DNA of 64,000 nt from Halomonas sp. LR3S48 (GCF_025725665.1 NZ_CP107009.1:2170001-2234000), one strand, 5' to 3'; positions 38,352-47,998 are shown, numbered from the stretch's first letter. The notes: generated by a model not told the origin, from the sequence alone. A program made the numbers and translations.

Positions 38352-39764
38352 ATGGAGCTTGATCCCGTATTGCTTTCGCGATTGCAATTCGCCTTCGTCG
38401 TTTCCTTCCATGCCATCTTTCCGGTCTTCACCATCGGCCTGGCATCCTACATCGCCGTGTTGCGTGGGCTCTTCTACAAGACCCAGAACCCGGCATGGGA
38501 TCGCCTGGCGCTGCTGTGGACCCGGGTCTTTGCCGTCGCCTTCGGCATGGGGGTGGTGTCCGGCATCGTCATGTCCTTCCAGTTCGGCACCAACTGGAGC
38601 AATTTCTCCCAATCCGCCGCTAATTTCATCGGGCCGTTGCTGAGCTACGAGGTAGTCACTGCCTTCTTCCTCGAGGCTGCGTTTCTCGGCGTGCTGCTGT
38701 TCGGGCGCGACAGGGTGCCCCAGGGCGTGCATCTGTTCGCTGCGATCATGGTGGCGTTGGGAACCTTCATTTCCACGTTCTGGATCCTGGCGGCCAACAG
38801 CTGGATGCACACTCCCGCCGGCGTCGACTTCACCGGCGGCACCTTCCGGGTCACCTCGTGGACCGAGGCGATCTTCAACCCGTCATTCCCGTATCGCTTC
38901 GCCCACATGGCCATTGCGTCGTTCATCACCGGTGGCTTCGTCGTCGCCGGGGTGAGCGCCTGGTACCTGCTGATCGGTCGTGACGTCGAAGCCAACCGCA
39001 AGGCACTCTCCATGTGCCTGTGGATGCTGCTGGTGCTGACGCCGACCCAGGCGCTGGTGGGCGACTTTCACGGCCTCAATACCTTCGAGCACCAGCCGGT
39101 CAAGCTCTCCGCCATGGAGGGCAACTGGGAGACCCGCCGCGGTGCGCCGTTCCTGCTGTTCGCGCTGCCTGACCAGGAGGCGCAGCAGAACCGCTTCGAG
39201 ATCGGCATTCCCTATGCGGCGAGCCTGATCCTGACCCACGAGCTGGACGGGGAGATCCCGGGGATTGTCGAGGTGCCGCCAGAGGAGCAGCCGCCGGTGG
39301 CGATCGTGTTCTGGGCGTTTCGCGTGATGGTGGGGCTCGGCCTGCTGATGATCGCGGTCGCCCTGGTGGGGCTCTACCTGCGGCGTGGTGGGCGTGTCTA
39401 CCAGGCGCGTCCTTACCTCCAGATGCTGCGCCTGATGTCCGTTACGCCCTTCGTTGCCGTGCTCGCCGGCTGGATCACTACCGAGTCGGGTCGGGCGCCG
39501 TGGCTGGTCTACGGCATGATGACCCACGCCGAGGGGGTGACCCCCTCGCTGACCGGCGGCATGGCGCTGTTCACGCTGGTCGGCTACATGGCGGTCTATG
39601 CGGTGATCTTCTATGCCGGCACCTACTACCTGACACGGGTCATCCGCTACGGCATGCAGGATAAGGACGACGACAAGGTGATCGACGACTTCGAGACGCC
39701 CAAGCGCCCTTGGTCGGCGACCCACACGCCGTTCGACGACGACCCGACCGAGAAGAGGGCCTGA
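38352..39764 (+). CDS. cydA: Cytochrome bd-type quinol oxidase subunit I (CioA type)
   Basis: Subunit I carries haems b558, b595 and d and oxidises quinol, reducing O2 to water. The 470-residue product is shorter than E. coli CydA (522) because the quinol loop is short, as in the cyanide-insensitive CioA subfamily. Haem ligands are visible: His20 in VVSFHAIFP and a second His in YRFAHMAIASF near residue 184. The GRAPWLVYG element is also conserved. It is first in cydA-cydB-cydD-cydC, with GAGAGG 6 bases before the ATG. Confidence 0.95.
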   Translation: MELDPVLLSRLQFAFVVSFHAIFPVFTIGLASYIAVLRGLFYKTQNPAWDRLALLWTRVFAVAFGMGVVSGIVMSFQFGTNWSNFSQSAANFIGPLLSYEVVTAFFLEAAFLGVLLFGRDRVPQGVHLFAAIMVALGTFISTFWILAANSWMHTPAGVDFTGGTFRVTSWTEAIFNPSFPYRFAHMAIASFITGGFVVAGVSAWYLLIGRDVEANRKALSMCLWMLLVLTPTQALVGDFHGLNTFEHQPVKLSAMEGNWETRRGAPFLLFALPDQEAQQNRFEIGIPYAASLILTHELDGEIPGIVEVPPEEQPPVAIVFWAFRVMVGLGLLMIAVALVGLYLRRGGRVYQARPYLQMLRLMSVTPFVAVLAGWITTESGRAPWLVYGMMTHAEGVTPSLTGGMALFTLVGYMAVYAVIFYAGTYYLTRVIRYGMQDKDDDKVIDDFETPKRPWSATHTPFDDDPTEKRA

Positions 39765-39766
39765 TC

Positions 39767-40777
39767 ATGGAAATGTTCGATCTATCGCTGATCTGGGCGC
39801 TGATCATCGGCTTCGGCATCATGATGTACGTGCTGATGGACGGCTTCGACCTGGGGCTTGGCATCCTCTTCCCGTTCGCTCCCGACGAGGATGCCCGCGA
39901 CGTCATGATGAATTCCGTCGCCCCGGTGTGGGACGGCAACGAGACCTGGCTGGTGCTGGGCGGGGCCGGGCTTCTGGGTGCCTTTCCTCTGGTCTATTCG
40001 GTGTTCCTGCCGGCACTGTACATCGGTGTGTTCCTGATGCTGGCGGGCCTGGTGTTTCGCGGTGTGGCCTTCGAGCTGCGCTTCAAGTCGAGCCGCGACC
40101 GGCGCGGCCGGCGGCTTTGGAACCTCGCCTTCAGCGGCGGCTCCGCGGTGGCGGCTTTCGCCCAGGGGGCCGTGGTGGGCACCTACATCCAGGGCTTCGC
40201 CACCGAGAACAGGGTCTTTGTGGGCGGTCCGTTCGACTGGCTGACACCGTTCACGGTGCTGACCGGGGTCGGCATCATGATCGGCTACGCGCTGCTGGGG
40301 ACCACCTGGCTGATTCTCAAGTCCGAGGGCTACATCCAGCAGTGGGCCTATCGGCTGACCACGCCGCTGCTGCTGGCCGTGCTGGTGATCTTCGGCATCA
40401 TCAGCATCTGGACGCCATTGATGAATGTCATCGTGTGGGAGCGCTGGTTCGGCCACCTGCACGTGATCTGGGTACTGCCGGCGCTGACTCTGCTGTGCAT
40501 GTTCACGGTGTATTGGGCCTCGCGCCGCGGCCATGAGGTGTTGCCGTTCATCGCGACACTGGGCATCTTCCTGTTCACTTACCTGGGCCTGGTGGTCAGC
40601 AAATGGCCCTGGATCGTGCCGCCGAACTACACCATCTGGGACGCCGCCTCGGCGCCGGAATCCCAGCTCTTCCTGCTGATCGGCGTGCTCTTCGTGTTGC
40701 CTTTCGTATTGGTCTACACCTTCTGGTCCTATTGGGTGTTCCGCGGCAAGGTGCGGGTCGGCGAGGGCTACCACTGA
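39767..40777 (+). CDS. cydB: Cytochrome bd-type quinol oxidase subunit II
   Basis: The 336-residue inner-membrane partner of subunit I begins MEMFDLSLIWALIIGFGIMMYVLMDGFDLGLGILFPF. It contains VWDGNETWLVLGGAGLLGAFP, the hallmark of CydB/CioB. About eight to nine helices are seen. It starts 2 bases after the cydA stop, with AAGAGG upstream of ATG 39767; longer frames only overlap cydA. No CydX-like small protein follows: only 4 bases separate it from cydD. Confidence 0.95.
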   Translation: MEMFDLSLIWALIIGFGIMMYVLMDGFDLGLGILFPFAPDEDARDVMMNSVAPVWDGNETWLVLGGAGLLGAFPLVYSVFLPALYIGVFLMLAGLVFRGVAFELRFKSSRDRRGRRLWNLAFSGGSAVAAFAQGAVVGTYIQGFATENRVFVGGPFDWLTPFTVLTGVGIMIGYALLGTTWLILKSEGYIQQWAYRLTTPLLLAVLVIFGIISIWTPLMNVIVWERWFGHLHVIWVLPALTLLCMFTVYWASRRGHEVLPFIATLGIFLFTYLGLVVSKWPWIVPPNYTIWDAASAPESQLFLLIGVLFVLPFVLVYTFWSYWVFRGKVRVGEGYH

Positions 40778-40781
40778 GCCG

Positions 40782-42473
40782 ATGATGCCCGACACCCGTT
40801 CGGCCTCTTCACCGCGTCACTGGCTGGCGGCCCATGCCGTCGGCCAGCGCCGCTGGCTGGGCCTGGCGGCTGCGGCCGGGGTCGCCGTCGGTGCATTGAC
40901 GATCACCCAGATGGCGCTGCTGGCCTGGATCGTCAGCCGCCTGCTGGTTGGTGGCGATTCCCTGGCTGCGCTGACCTGGGCCTTTCTCTCCCTGGTCGGC
41001 GTACTGTTCGCGAGGGCGCTGTGCCAGTGGAGCCAGGAAGTGGCCGGCCAGGAAGCGAGCCTGCGCATCCGCCACGCGATTCGTGGCCAGCTACTGGACC
41101 ATCTTGCCGCCATGGGGCCGGTTCGGGCCGGCGCAAGGCATAGCGGCGCGCTCGCCAACCAATTGGTGGAGCAGGTCGAGGCGCTGGACGGCTACTTCGC
41201 TCGCTTCCTGCCCCAATTGCGGCTCAGCGTGATCGTCCCGCTGTCTATTTTCCTCGTGGTCGCATGGCTCGACTGGCTGGCGGCGCTCTTCCTGCTGCTT
41301 GCCGCCCCCTTGATACCGCTCTTCATGGCCCTGGTCGGTATGGGGGCGGAGCGGCTCAACCGCGAGCAGTTTGCCGCCGTCAGCCGTCTCTCGGGCCACT
41401 TCCTCGATCGTGTGCGTGGGATTGCCACGCTGCAGCTCTTCTACCGGACCCGCGAAGCCAGCGTGGAAGTCCACGAGGCGGCCGACTGCTACCGGCGTTT
41501 GAGCATGCGAACGCTGCGGGTGGCCTTTCTCTCCTCGGCGGTACTCGAGTTCTTCGCCTCGGTGGCGATTGCCGTGGTCGCGATCTATGTCGGCTTCGGC
41601 CTGTTGGGCTACATCGACTACGGTCCAGCCGATCGACTGACGCTGTTCAGTGGCCTGCTGATCCTGCTGCTGGCGCCGGAATTCTTCCAGCCGCTGAGGA
41701 TCCTGGCACAGCACTATCACGACCGAGCGGCTGCCTTGGGTGCCGCGGATGGCATGCTGGCGCTTCTTGCCGAGCCGGTGCGTTCGCCAACAGGGAACGA
41801 GACACAGTCGCTGCCGGCGGGTCGGTTGGTGGAGCTGGAGCGTGCGACGCTGGCTCATCCTGGGCGCGGTCGGGTGCTGGGGCCGCTCACTCTAGCGCTA
41901 GGCGCTGGTGAAACACTGGTCGTCAGCGGGCCCTCCGGGGCCGGCAAGTCCGCGCTGCTGCAACTCCTGGCGGGCTTCGTGGCACCCGACGAAGGTGCGC
42001 GGCACGCCCAGGCGGGGCTGAAGATCGCCTGGATGGACCAGCGCCCGGTGCTGATCCATGGCAGCCTGGCCGACAACCTTCGCCTGGCGGCGCCCGCGGC
42101 GAGCGAGAGCGACCTGCAGCGAGCACTCGAGCGTGCCGGGCTGGCCGAACTGTTGGCCACGCTGCCGCACGGGATCGACACCCAGCTGGGAGAGCGGGGC
42201 TCGGGCCTGTCGGGCGGTCAGGCGCAGCGCCTGGCACTGGCCCGGGTGTTTCTCTCGCACGCCGACCTGGTTCTGCTGGACGAGCCGACCGCGAGTCTCG
42301 ACGAAGCGACCGAAGCACGGGTCATCGAATCGCTGGTCAGGCTGAGGGAAGAGGGCAGGACGCTGGTCATTGCCACGCACCATCCCGCCCTGATGGCCAT
42401 GGCGAATCGGCGACTAGAACTCGGCGAAGGAATCATCCAGGACCAGGCGACGGGAGCCGATATCGATGAGTGA
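40782..42473 (+). CDS. cydD: Heterodimeric thiol-reductant ABC exporter subunit CydD
   Basis: CydDC exports glutathione and cysteine (and is linked to haem handling), and is needed to assemble cytochrome bd. The 563-residue half-transporter has six N-terminal helices and a C-terminal ATPase: Walker A SGPSGAGKSALLQLL (about residue 385), signature LSGGQAQRLALAR and Walker B LVLLDEPTASLD. Tandem ATGs at 40782/40785 follow cydB by 4 bases. Its end overlaps cydC by 8 bases. Confidence 0.94.
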   Translation: MMPDTRSASSPRHWLAAHAVGQRRWLGLAAAAGVAVGALTITQMALLAWIVSRLLVGGDSLAALTWAFLSLVGVLFARALCQWSQEVAGQEASLRIRHAIRGQLLDHLAAMGPVRAGARHSGALANQLVEQVEALDGYFARFLPQLRLSVIVPLSIFLVVAWLDWLAALFLLLAAPLIPLFMALVGMGAERLNREQFAAVSRLSGHFLDRVRGIATLQLFYRTREASVEVHEAADCYRRLSMRTLRVAFLSSAVLEFFASVAIAVVAIYVGFGLLGYIDYGPADRLTLFSGLLILLLAPEFFQPLRILAQHYHDRAAALGAADGMLALLAEPVRSPTGNETQSLPAGRLVELERATLAHPGRGRVLGPLTLALGAGETLVVSGPSGAGKSALLQLLAGFVAPDEGARHAQAGLKIAWMDQRPVLIHGSLADNLRLAAPAASESDLQRALERAGLAELLATLPHGIDTQLGERGSGLSGGQAQRLALARVFLSHADLVLLDEPTASLDEATEARVIESLVRLREEGRTLVIATHHPALMAMANRRLELGEGIIQDQATGADIDE

Positions 42474-44199
42474 AGGATCGCTGAGAGCGACGCTTGCTCC
42501 CTGGCTACGCTTGCTCGGGCGCCGACGGCGACGCCTTGCCATCGGCGTGCTGCTGCTGGTGGTGACGGTGTTCTCGGCGGTCGGTTTGCTGGCGCTGTCG
42601 GGGTGGTTCATCGCCGCCAGCGCGCTCACCGGTATTGCCCTGGCAATGGGGCTCGCGGCGAGCCTGGACGTCTACGTGCCCGGCGGTGGGATACGCTTCT
42701 TCGCCGTTAGCCGTACCGTGGCACGCTACCTGGAGCGGCTCTACAACCACGACACCGTGCTGCGCCTGCTTGCCGACCTGCGCGGTCATCTGTTCATGGC
42801 CATGGCCCGGCTCGATGACCGCAGCCTGGCCCGGCAGCGTGCCAGCGACTGGCTCAACCGCCTGACCGCCGACATCGATACCCTCGACAGCCTCTACCTG
42901 CGCCTGCTGGCGCCGCCGGCGGTGGCGCTGATGGCGGTCGTGCTGGTCGCTGCCTTCCTGGCGCTGTGGGTTCCGGCGGCAGGGCTTGCGGTTGCGGCGC
43001 TGCTGCTGCCCACCTGGGTTTGGCTGACGGCTGGCCAGGCGTGGCTCGGCATGGCCGCGAGCCGGCGCCAGGTCGAGCATCTCCAGCGCCTGCGCAGCCA
43101 GGCCATCGAGTATCTGGCCGGGATGGCGGAGTTCGAGGCCTACGGTAGCCGAGCCTGGCACCTTCGTGAACTGCGCAAGCGTGAGGAGGCACTGCGGGGC
43201 GACCAGCGTCGCACCGGCAGGTTGGCCGGCTTCGGCACCGCACTGGTGAATCTGATGGTCGGGCTGGGCATGGTGGCGGCGCTGTGGCTGGTGGCGTCGG
43301 CCTGGCAGCAGGAGGTGGTTAGTGGGCCCATCCTGGTCATGGTGCCACTGGCGGTGCTCGCCATCGGCGAAGCGCTGGCCCTGCTGCCGGTTGCCTTCAC
43401 CCAACTGGGGGCGACCCGTGGCGCGGCCGAACGGCTCAATGCAGTGGAGCGTGCGAGTGCGAGGATGCCCGAGGGTGGCAACGTCGTACTGCCCGTCGGC
43501 GCCCTGTCCGTCCGGCTGACAGCGGTCGGCCTGCACTATCCCGGTGCGCTCACGCCTGCGCTGCGAAATATCGGGTTGGAGCTGATGCCTGGCGAGAGGC
43601 TGGCACTGACCGGTGCTTCCGGCGCGGGCAAGAGCAGCGTGGCGGCGTTGTTGACCCGGCGGCTTCCCCCAAGCCAGGGAAAGATTACGCTCGCCGGCGT
43701 GCCGCTCGAGCAGGCCGACGAGCGTTCGCTGCGTGAGCGCGTCGCGATTCTCGGCCAGCGCATCGACCTGTTCCAGGGCAGCCTGGCGGCGAACCTGCGA
43801 CTGGCGGCGCCGGATGCCAGCGAACCCCGGCTGTGGCAGGCCCTGGCTTGGGTCGAACTGGAAGAGTGGGCGAAAAGCCTGCCGCAGGGGCTGGACACCC
43901 GGGTGGGTGAGGGCGGTCGGGCGCTTTCGGGAGGGCAGGCGCGACGTCTGGCACTGGCCAGGCTGTGGCTGCGCGACCCCGGGCTTGTCATCCTCGACGA
44001 GCCCTTCGCGGGCCTGGATGCCGCTACCGTGTCCCGGGTGGCGTCGCGGCTCGATGAATGGCTCGTGGGGCGCAGCGTACTCTACCTGGTGCATCAGCTC
44101 GACGGTGGCGAATTCGATCCGCCGGGGATCACCCGGGAATGCCGCCTGGAGCAGGGAGGATTGACCGTTTGCGCAAATTCCGTGTATCCATCAGGATAA
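42466..44199 (+). CDS. cydC: Heterodimeric thiol-reductant ABC exporter subunit CydC
   Basis: The 577-residue partner of CydD has six helices and a C-terminal ATPase: Walker A TGASGAGKSSVAALLT, signature LSGGQARRLALARL and Walker B LVILDEPFAGLD. The N-terminal GGGIRFFAVSRTVARYLERLYNHD segment is typical of CydC. ATG 42466 lies inside the 3' end of cydD (8-base overlap), implying coupled synthesis. Having cydDC in the same unit as the oxidase genes ties the exporter to oxidase assembly. Confidence 0.94.
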   Translation: MSEGSLRATLAPWLRLLGRRRRRLAIGVLLLVVTVFSAVGLLALSGWFIAASALTGIALAMGLAASLDVYVPGGGIRFFAVSRTVARYLERLYNHDTVLRLLADLRGHLFMAMARLDDRSLARQRASDWLNRLTADIDTLDSLYLRLLAPPAVALMAVVLVAAFLALWVPAAGLAVAALLLPTWVWLTAGQAWLGMAASRRQVEHLQRLRSQAIEYLAGMAEFEAYGSRAWHLRELRKREEALRGDQRRTGRLAGFGTALVNLMVGLGMVAALWLVASAWQQEVVSGPILVMVPLAVLAIGEALALLPVAFTQLGATRGAAERLNAVERASARMPEGGNVVLPVGALSVRLTAVGLHYPGALTPALRNIGLELMPGERLALTGASGAGKSSVAALLTRRLPPSQGKITLAGVPLEQADERSLRERVAILGQRIDLFQGSLAANLRLAAPDASEPRLWQALAWVELEEWAKSLPQGLDTRVGEGGRALSGGQARRLALARLWLRDPGLVILDEPFAGLDAATVSRVASRLDEWLVGRSVLYLVHQLDGGEFDPPGITRECRLEQGGLTVCANSVYPSG

Positions 44200-44224
44200 A
44201 GGGATAAAGGCAAAGAGGTGCACC

Positions 44225-45220
44225 ATGCGCGACTTCCTGAAGCGGCTGCCGAAGGCCGAACTTCACCTGCACATTGAGGGTTCGCTGGAGCCGGAACTGA
44301 TGTTCGCTCTGGCCAGACGCAACGGGGTCGAGCTGCCCTTCGGCTCTGTCGAGGAAGTGCGAGCCGCCTATGATTTCCAGGACCTCCCATCCTTTCTCGA
44401 GCTCTACTACCGGGGCATGAGCGTGCTCAGGCGTGCGGAGGATTTCCACGACCTGGCCATGGACTACTTTCGCCGCGCCCATGCCGAAGGCGTGGTGCAC
44501 GTGGAGATGCACTTCGACCCCCAGGCCCACCTGGCCCGCGGTATCGAACTCGACGTCGTCATGGAGGGCTTGAGCCTGGCGCGGCGCGAGGCCGAGCGCG
44601 AACTGGGCATGTCGACAGGGCTGATCATGGCGTTCCTGCGCGATCGGCCCGCCGACGAGGCGATGAAAGTCCTCGAGAGCGCTGCCCCCTACTGGGAGAT
44701 GCTCGACGCCGTGGGGCTCGACAGTGCCGAGCGCGGCCACCCGCCCTCCAAGTTCGTGGAGGTCTTCCAGCGCGCCAAGATGTTGGGCATTCCCCGGGTC
44801 GCGCACGCCGGCGAAGAAGGGCCGCCCGAGTACATCCGCGAGGCGCTCGACCTGCTCGACGTGTGCCGTATCGACCACGGCGTGCGCTGCCTCGAGGACC
44901 CCGAACTGGTCGCGCGGCTGCGCGATGAAGGCGTAGTGCTTACCGTCTGCCCGCTATCCAACGTGCGACTCAAGGTGGTGGAGCGCATCGAGGAGCACCC
45001 CTTGCCCCAACTGCTCGATGCCGGTCTACGGCTGACGCTCAACTCGGACGATCCGGCCTATTTCGGCGGCGGCATGCTGGATAACTTCGTGGCCTGTCAC
45101 GACGCCTTCGGCTGGTCGCGCGAGACCTTCATCCAACTCGCCGGCACCGCCATCGAGTCCGCCTTCATGAGTGACGTGCGCCGACTCGAACTGCATCGCC
45201 AACTGGCTGCCAGCGCCTGA
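44225..45220 (+). CDS. Adenine deaminase (Aah1/PA0148 type of the adenosine deaminase family)
   Basis: The 331-residue amidohydrolase has zinc ligands HLHIEGS (about 15-17), VAHAGEEGPPEY and the late NSDDPAYFGG. It resembles the short bacterial/fungal adenine deaminases more than adenosine deaminases: FLELYYRGMSVLRRAEDF and VEMHFDPQAH correspond to the adenine-type LYYxGxxVLRTEQDF and FFDPQTH. I therefore favour adenine to hypoxanthine + NH3. It is 25 bp after cydC. A purine permease and the xanthine dehydrogenase locus follow within 20 kb. Adenosine as substrate cannot be ruled out. Confidence 0.88.
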   Translation: MRDFLKRLPKAELHLHIEGSLEPELMFALARRNGVELPFGSVEEVRAAYDFQDLPSFLELYYRGMSVLRRAEDFHDLAMDYFRRAHAEGVVHVEMHFDPQAHLARGIELDVVMEGLSLARREAERELGMSTGLIMAFLRDRPADEAMKVLESAAPYWEMLDAVGLDSAERGHPPSKFVEVFQRAKMLGIPRVAHAGEEGPPEYIREALDLLDVCRIDHGVRCLEDPELVARLRDEGVVLTVCPLSNVRLKVVERIEEHPLPQLLDAGLRLTLNSDDPAYFGGGMLDNFVACHDAFGWSRETFIQLAGTAIESAFMSDVRRLELHRQLAASA

Positions 45221-45228
45221 GACGCAAA

Positions 45229-45249
45229 CCCCCAGCGAGCAGCCGGGGG
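45229..45249. terminator. Weak hairpin between convergent genes
   Basis: CCCCC/GGGGG with an 11-base loop, just after the adenine deaminase stop and before the convergent peroxidase gene. No good T run, so its role as terminator is uncertain. Confidence 0.3.
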
Positions 45250-45292
45250 CGAGGGTTGGCCGTTCCTTGAATGAGCCCTGCTCTGGGCAGGC

Positions 45293-46294
45293 TTAGGGCA
45301 GAGCGGGTACCTCGAAGTCGGGCATTTCCCCGGTCAGCGTGTGCAGGAAGGCGGTAATGTCGGCGATGGTGGCGTCGTCGAATTCGCGATTGAGCATCTC
45401 CCGGCCCATGATGGCCACGGCTTCCTCGAGAGTTTCGGTGGCCCCGTTGTTCATGTACGGGTAGGTCACGCCGACATTACGCAGCGTGGGAGTACGAAAC
45501 TTGTGCATGTCGGCTTCGTCGCCGGTGACGTCAAAGCGGCCGACGTCGGTGGAGCCGGGCACCTGGATGGCGTAGAAGTTGCTGTCGGTGAACGCGGGGC
45601 CGCTATGGCAGGCGATGCAGCCGTTGTCGGCGAAGGCTACCATGCCATCTTTTTCCTGCTGATTCAGGGCGTTCAGGTCACCGCGGAGATAACGATCGAA
45701 CGGTGAGTTCGGTGTGTTCAGCGTCCGCTCGAAGCTGGCCAGCGCCATGGCCAGGTTGTCGTTGTTGATCGGATTCTCATCCCCGGGGAAGGCTTCGGCG
45801 AACTTCTCCTGATAGAGCGGGAACCCTTCCAGGCGCTCCAGCGCCATGTCGAGGGCCATGGCCATCTCGATATCGGCCTGGATCGGACCGAGTGCCTGAC
45901 CCTCGAGATCCGGCTCACGACCGTCCCAGAACTGGGCGCCGAGGAAGCCCGAGTTGAGCACGGTGGGCGTATTGCGTTCGCCGATCTGGCCTTCGTGACC
46001 TGTCGCGCGCGGAATGCGGTCGCTCCAGCCCAGAGCCGGATTATGACAGGTGGCGCAGCTGATCACGCCACTGGAAGAGATGCGCGGTTCGAAGAACAGC
46101 ATATTGCCGAGCTCGACCTTTGCCTTGGTGAGCGAGTTTTCCGCCGGGATAGGCGGCAGGTGGGGCAGCGGCTGAAAGCGGTCGCGGTAGTTGCCGAGAC
46201 CATCGTCGGCAAGTACGCCGGTTGCCGCCAGAGCGGCGCTCAACGATACCGCGGAGGCAAGCCGAGTCGGCCGGGCGAGAGCGTGATGTGTCAT
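45293..46294 (-). CDS. Di-haem cytochrome c peroxidase (CcpA/MauG family)
   Basis: The 333-residue periplasmic protein would reduce H2O2 with electrons from c-type cytochromes. It starts with a signal peptide (RPTRLASAVSLSAALAATGVLA, cleaved near ADD). Two haem-attachment motifs are present: CATCH at residues 80-84 and CIACH near residue 220. The family elements LGNMLFFEPRIS, RNTPTVLN, FWDGREPDLEGQA and KFRTPTLRNVGVTYPYMNNG also occur. Start ATG 46294 follows AGGGGA; an upstream in-frame GTG/ATG would disrupt the signal peptide. Confidence 0.93.
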   Translation of the reverse strand: MTHHALARPTRLASAVSLSAALAATGVLADDGLGNYRDRFQPLPHLPPIPAENSLTKAKVELGNMLFFEPRISSSGVISCATCHNPALGWSDRIPRATGHEGQIGERNTPTVLNSGFLGAQFWDGREPDLEGQALGPIQADIEMAMALDMALERLEGFPLYQEKFAEAFPGDENPINNDNLAMALASFERTLNTPNSPFDRYLRGDLNALNQQEKDGMVAFADNGCIACHSGPAFTDSNFYAIQVPGSTDVGRFDVTGDEADMHKFRTPTLRNVGVTYPYMNNGATETLEEAVAIMGREMLNREFDDATIADITAFLHTLTGEMPDFEVPALP

Positions 46295-46512
46295 GACGAA
46301 TCCCCTGGGTTGCAAGCTAGAGACGGTTTAGCCTGTTTTGCAACATCAGGTTACGGACACGTCTTGAGCCGTATCAACCAAGTGAAATGGTCGGAATGGA
46401 GCGCTCCTTGAGGTGAGTCAAAGTTTGATTCGTTTTGTCTTCACCGTGCCAACAAATGCTTGTCTATAGCCTCTTGGGTGTGAGTCCCGATAGCCCTCCA
46501 ATGTGACTGGAA

Positions 46513-46538
46513 ACGGGGCCGGCTTGTGCCGGCCCCGT
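46513..46538 (-). terminator. Terminator of the purine permease gene
   Basis: Perfect 11-bp GC-rich stem ACGGGGCCGGC / GCCGGCCCCGT with TTGT-type loop, 4 bases after the permease stop. A short T run follows on the - strand. Confidence 0.8.
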
Positions 46539-46542
46539 CTCG

Positions 46543-47919
46543 TCAGTGGGTGGTCACCAGCATCACCACGCTGAGGGCAGCCGAGACCCACATGGCGGGC
46601 TTGATGTCGTAGAGCTTGCCGGTGGCGAGCTTGATCAGCACGAAGCTCAGGAAGCCAAAGGCGATGCCTAGGGTGATCGAGTAGGTCAACGGCATCAGGA
46701 TGATCGCCAGGAAGGCGGGGAAGGCCTGCTCGAAGCGCGACCAGTCGATCTTGCTGATCGGGGCCAGCATGAACAGCCCGACCAGCACCAGTGCCGGCGC
46801 CGTGGCGATACCCGGCACCAGTGACAGCAACGGCGAGAGGAACAGGAACGGCAGGAATAGGAAGGCGATGGTCACCGCCACCAGGCCTGTACGCCCGCCC
46901 TGAGCCACGCCGGCACCGGATTCAATGAAGGTCTGGGCGGCGCTGGTGCCGAGCGGCGCGGCGATCATCGAGGCGAAGGCATCCACGGTCATGGAGCGCT
47001 TGAGGTTGCGCGGATTGCCGTTCTTGTCCTTGAGATCCGCCGACTCAGACAGCGCCATGAAGCACGACAGGGCATCGAAGAAGTTAGTGAACAGCATGAC
47101 GAAGATGAACGGCAGGTAGGCGACCTTCAGCGCGCCCCAGATATCGACCTGCATCACGGCGCTGAAGTCCGGCCAGGCGGCGAAGCCGCTCCACTGCACC
47201 ACCACGTCGCCACCCCACAGACGTCCCATCGGAGTTGCCAGCAGCGTGGTCAGGGCGATGCCCAGGATCAGGGCGCCGTTGAAGCGCATGATCACCAGGA
47301 TGGCGGTAGCCATCATGCCGATGAAGAAAGTGATCAGCGAGGCATCCATGCTGCCCAGTGTGACCAGCGTGGCGTCGCTGCCGACGATGAAACCGGCATT
47401 CTTGAAGCCGATGAAGGTGATGAACAGGCCGATGCCGCAGGTAATGGCGTAGCGCAGCGACGGCGGGATGGCATCAATGATCGCCTCGCGCACGTTGAAC
47501 ATGGCCAGGGTGGCGAACAACACGCCTGACCAGAACACGCAGCCCAGCGCCACCTCCCACGACAGCCCGGCGCCCTGCACCAGGGTATAGGTGAACAGCG
47601 CGTTCATGCCCATGCCTGGCGCCACCAGGATCGGGTTGCGGGCATACAGGCCCATGGCCAGGCTGCTCATGAAGCTGATCAGCACCGTCGCCGAGAGGGC
47701 GGCGGAGAAGGGGATGCCGGCATCGGAGAGAATCGCCGGGTTGACCACGATGATGTACATCGAGGCCAGGAAGGTGGCGATGCCGGCCAGAATCTCGGTC
47801 TTGACGCTTGAGCCGCGTCGGCTCGCGCCGAAGTAGGTATCCAGCCAGTTGCCTTGTCCCGAGGCCCTCGCGGGGGACTGGTCTTCTGCTCTATCGGCCA
47901 GGGAGGAAGTCGGTTCCAT
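46543..47919 (-). CDS. NCS2 purine permease, AzgA type (adenine/guanine/hypoxanthine)
   Basis: The 458-residue inner-membrane transporter has about 13 hydrophobic segments and the AzgA-family elements ILAGIATFLASMYIIVVNPAIL, LVAPGMGMNALFTY and FFDALSCFMALSESADLKDKNG. AzgA-type carriers import adenine, guanine or hypoxanthine with H+. It is preceded by two copies of a TGACCA..TGGTCA-like operator, matching the one near the xdh genes. This places it in the same purine regulon as guaD, xdhABC and the TetR gene. The gene is now separated from guaD by the integron cassette block. Confidence 0.92.
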   Translation of the reverse strand: MEPTSSLADRAEDQSPARASGQGNWLDTYFGASRRGSSVKTEILAGIATFLASMYIIVVNPAILSDAGIPFSAALSATVLISFMSSLAMGLYARNPILVAPGMGMNALFTYTLVQGAGLSWEVALGCVFWSGVLFATLAMFNVREAIIDAIPPSLRYAITCGIGLFITFIGFKNAGFIVGSDATLVTLGSMDASLITFFIGMMATAILVIMRFNGALILGIALTTLLATPMGRLWGGDVVVQWSGFAAWPDFSAVMQVDIWGALKVAYLPFIFVMLFTNFFDALSCFMALSESADLKDKNGNPRNLKRSMTVDAFASMIAAPLGTSAAQTFIESGAGVAQGGRTGLVAVTIAFLFLPFLFLSPLLSLVPGIATAPALVLVGLFMLAPISKIDWSRFEQAFPAFLAIILMPLTYSITLGIAFGFLSFVLIKLATGKLYDIKPAMWVSAALSVVMLVTTH

Positions 47920-47982
47920 AGCTTGTGTCCATTGTTGTTGGAGATGTCGTCGAGAAGCGTCGCGGGTGAATCAATGACGAGT

Positions 47983-47998
47983 CTGACCATTTGGTCAG
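47983..47998. promoter_or_regulatory. RutR-like operator upstream of purine permease
   Basis: CTGACCATTTGGTCAG: two perfect 7-base inverted arms around TT. It matches the published RutR consensus TTGACCA-N2-TGGTCAA and is the reverse complement of the xdh-side site at 63098-63113 except for one end base. Confidence 0.8.

Noticed and set aside
40770..40790. A cydX-like small membrane ORF after cydB
   Set aside because: Only 4 bases separate cydB and cydD.
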